From JAAGZL01 sp050288625 (lineage in GTDB: Bacteria > Pseudomonadota > Gammaproteobacteria > Chromatiales > Chromatiaceae), in NCBI GenBank assembly GCA_050288625.1, contig JBNKEE010000017.1, positions 1 to 64,000 of the forward strand: a DNA stretch of 64,000 nucleotides. The letters run 5' to 3'. The notes beneath the pieces are model-generated. The model did not search any database, was not told the DNA's origin, and saw only the letters and a list, made by a program, of their open reading frames with translations. How positions within the stretch are numbered: position 1 is the stretch's first letter; each line of letters starts with the position of its first letter. The position numbers and the translations under genes were made by a program. Below are positions 62,366 through 64,000 of this stretch, piece by piece.

Positions 62366-63073
62366 ATGGTTTACAAGTGCGTTAAATATGTACAGCGACG
62401 TCTCTACCCCTCCCCATGCCTGCTGTGTGACGCACCCGGAGAGCAGGGCATCAATATCTGCTCCCAATGTATGGATGACCTGCCGCACAACAAACACCGC
62501 TGCCATATCTGCGCCTTACCCCTACCTTCGACCCATACCGCAGAACAGATATGCGGCAGATGTCTGCAACAAACCCCTAGATTCGATCGCTGCCACTCTC
62601 CCTTCTTCTATGGATACCCCATCTCCGGCCTGATCGGCGATTTCAAATTCAACGGCAAGCTACACATAGGCAGACTACTGTCCGAACTGTTTATAAACTT
62701 TATACAGACAAACAACCTGGAACTGCCGAACCTGATCATGCCGGTTCCGCTACACCAGTCACGCCTGCGAGAAAGGGGGTTCAACCAGGCCTTGGAGCTA
62801 GCCAAACCTATCGCCCGCCACTTCGAGATTCCGTTGGATATAAAAAGTTGCATGCGCATAAAGGCGACTGAAGCGCAATCGGGCCTGAATAAAAAGATAC
62901 GTACAAAGAATATGCGCAGTGCATTCGATGTGATTAAGCCAATAGATTGCGGATACATGGTTATCGTTGACGATGTAGTCACCACCGGAGCCACGGTCAA
63001 CGAACTAGCAGAAACGCTTAAGGCCAAAGGAGTGAAGAGAGTAGATGTGTGGGCGTTAGCAAGGACGCAATAG
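62366..63073 (+). CDS. comF: ComF family phosphoribosyltransferase-like protein
   Basis: A 235-residue protein related to ComF/GntX, needed for DNA uptake in competent species. The N-terminus holds a four-Cys zinc-finger-like region (YPSPCLLCDAPGEQGINICS, then CHICALPLP and CGRCLQQ). The middle has the signature PVPLHQSRLRERGFNQALEL, and the C-terminus the PRPP loop VIVDDVVTTGATVNELAETL. It is divergent from bioB, its usual neighbour. Together with the type IV pilus genes it would suit natural transformation, though no other competence genes are in view. Confidence 0.94.
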   Translation: MVYKCVKYVQRRLYPSPCLLCDAPGEQGINICSQCMDDLPHNKHRCHICALPLPSTHTAEQICGRCLQQTPRFDRCHSPFFYGYPISGLIGDFKFNGKLHIGRLLSELFINFIQTNNLELPNLIMPVPLHQSRLRERGFNQALELAKPIARHFEIPLDIKSCMRIKATEAQSGLNKKIRTKNMRSAFDVIKPIDCGYMVIVDDVVTTGATVNELAETLKAKGVKRVDVWALARTQ

Positions 63074-63140
63074 TTGCAATCGCTTTTTCCAGGCGTGTCA
63101 GTCTGTTAATCTCAAACCACTAGCATCCTCTGAGAACCAC

Positions 63141-63680
63141 GTGAAGATATACAAACGAGCCCCGATCGTTGACGACATCTTGGAAGAGTATCGCACATCA
63201 CTTGGCAGCGATTTCGCTGCCTATAAGAACCACTGCTATCGCGTCCTCAATCTTTGTCTCGCATTCTGTGAAAAAGATACAGAGACAACCAGCAAGGTCT
63301 CAATCGCTGTAGCATTCCACGATTTGGCAATCTGGACAGATAACACCATTGACTATCTTGAACCCTCAATACGGCTTGCCAGAGATTACCTGACCACAAT
63401 GAGACAAGAAGCATTGGGGGATGAAATCGGGACCATGATCGAACAACACCACAAGATCAGAAAATACCAGGCCAATCCTGAATGGCTGGTGGAGCCTTTC
63501 CGCAAGGCTGACTTGATCGACGTATCTAGAGGATGGCTGAAATGTGGCCTACCCTCTTCCTACATAACTGAAATTCTGCAAGAGTTCCCAAACGCAGGAT
63601 TCCACAAACGTCTTATTGAGTTAACCATACAGCGTATAAAGACTAACCCCTTTAGCCCGCTGCCCATGATGAAGCTATAG
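63141..63680 (+). CDS. HD-domain protein
   Basis: A 179-residue all-helical protein with His-Asp motifs of the HD phosphohydrolase superfamily: an early His in YKNHCYRVLNL, the HD pair in IAVAFHDLAIWTD, and a later IEQHHKIRKYQ plus FRKADLIDVSRGW with an Asp in the expected place. The substrate is unknown; nucleotides are the usual class. It stands between comF and tag with about 65 bases on either side and no obvious operon link. Confidence 0.82.
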   Translation: MKIYKRAPIVDDILEEYRTSLGSDFAAYKNHCYRVLNLCLAFCEKDTETTSKVSIAVAFHDLAIWTDNTIDYLEPSIRLARDYLTTMRQEALGDEIGTMIEQHHKIRKYQANPEWLVEPFRKADLIDVSRGWLKCGLPSSYITEILQEFPNAGFHKRLIELTIQRIKTNPFSPLPMMKL

Positions 63681-63746
63681 TTAAATGAAACATACAAACT
63701 GCAAAGCCCTTCCCTGGCCAACCGGCAATTGAGAGAGAAGAGAAAT

Positions 63747-64000
63747 ATGTCTACCACCTATATCGGACCTGATGGCAAACCACGTTGTAAATGGTGCGAA
63801 GCTGCACCAGAATTTCTGGACTATCACGATGCCGAATGGGGCTTTCCGGTATCTGATGATCAGCGACTATTCGAAAAGATTTGTCTTGAGGGGTTTCAGT
63901 CGGGGCTGAGTTGGCGCACCATCCTGGCCAAACGTGAGAATTTTCGTGCGGCATTTCATAACTTCGATTTCAATAAAATAGCATCCTTTACCCAGAGCGA
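63747..64000 (+). CDS. tag: DNA-3-methyladenine glycosylase I (partial, cut by window edge)
   Basis: The frame opens at ATG 63747 and is still open at the window end, giving 84 residues. It matches the N-terminal half of Tag: PRCKWCEAAPEFLDYHDAEW (with the zinc-binding Cys and His positions) and the catalytic region KICLEGFQSGLSWRTILAKR. The enzyme removes 3-methyladenine from alkylated DNA. The C-terminal half, with the remaining zinc ligands, lies outside. Confidence 0.93.
   Translation, partial: MSTTYIGPDGKPRCKWCEAAPEFLDYHDAEWGFPVSDDQRLFEKICLEGFQSGLSWRTILAKRENFRAAFHNFDFNKIASFTQS

Noticed and set aside
1..64000. tRNA, rRNA, CRISPR arrays, insertion sequences or prophage genes
   Set aside because: None could be supported; nearly all sequence is accounted for by housekeeping and pilus genes.

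Overview
The window is a dense, almost fully coding piece of a gammaproteobacterial chromosome. The gene orders support this: pilG-pilH-pilI-pilJ-chpA next to gshB-tonB-yqgE-ruvX-pyrRBC and pilU-pilT-yggS-proC-yggT-yggU-metXW as in pseudomonads, the kdsD-kdsC-lptCAB-rpoN-hpf-ptsN block, ftsYEX-rpoH, and bioBFHCD. A split YeeE/YedE sulfur-uptake pair and a PTS with HprK but no enzyme I in view fit a non-enteric, probably environmental lineage. Sulfur-oxidiser affinity is only a guess. No rRNA, tRNA, insertion sequence or CRISPR array is visible.

Layout. 1-9389 (minus): Chp/Pil chemosensory system controlling type IV pili (ChpC-like CheW fragment, ChpA, PilJ, PilI, PilH, PilG). 9776-17450 (plus): glutathione synthetase, an ApbE lipoprotein, a TonB protein, YqgE, RuvX, then pyrimidine genes (PyrR, PyrB, a catalytically dead PyrC', a PyrK-like flavin/iron-sulfur reductase). 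17451-19649 (minus): twitching ATPases PilU and PilT. 19855-26864 (plus): YggS, ProC, YggT, YggU, a dynamin-like GTPase, MetX-MetW and a DUF4426 protein. 26872-31209 (plus): CaCA antiporter, KDO synthesis (KdsD, KdsC) and LPS export (LptC, LptA, LptB). 31494-36391 (plus): RpoN, Hpf, PtsN, HprK, RapZ, EIIA-Man, HPr. 36423-39941 (plus): a GldA/GldF/GldG-like ABC module with a DUF4340 protein. 40162-42087 (plus): MutM and the YeeE/YedE pair.

42099-45588 (minus) is the least explained part: five consecutive genes, most with strong ribosome binding sites, three of them unrecognised, one V4R-like and one DUF1289-like cysteine protein. This is the best candidate for an undescribed system. 45797-50049 (minus): ferredoxin, CoaD, RsmD and an active/inactive pair of M16 peptidases. 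50181-53938 (plus): FtsY, FtsE, FtsX and RpoH. The rpoH leader carries both a near-consensus sigma-32 promoter and a CIRCE (HrcA) operator. After rpoH come two intrinsic terminators with a possible small RNA between them and a REP-like nested palindrome.

54242-64000: DAHP synthase (minus), a secreted sensor protein paired with a chemoreceptor (plus), the biotin operon bioB-F-H-C-D (minus), then ComF, an HD-domain protein and the start of a 3-methyladenine glycosylase I gene cut by the window edge (plus).
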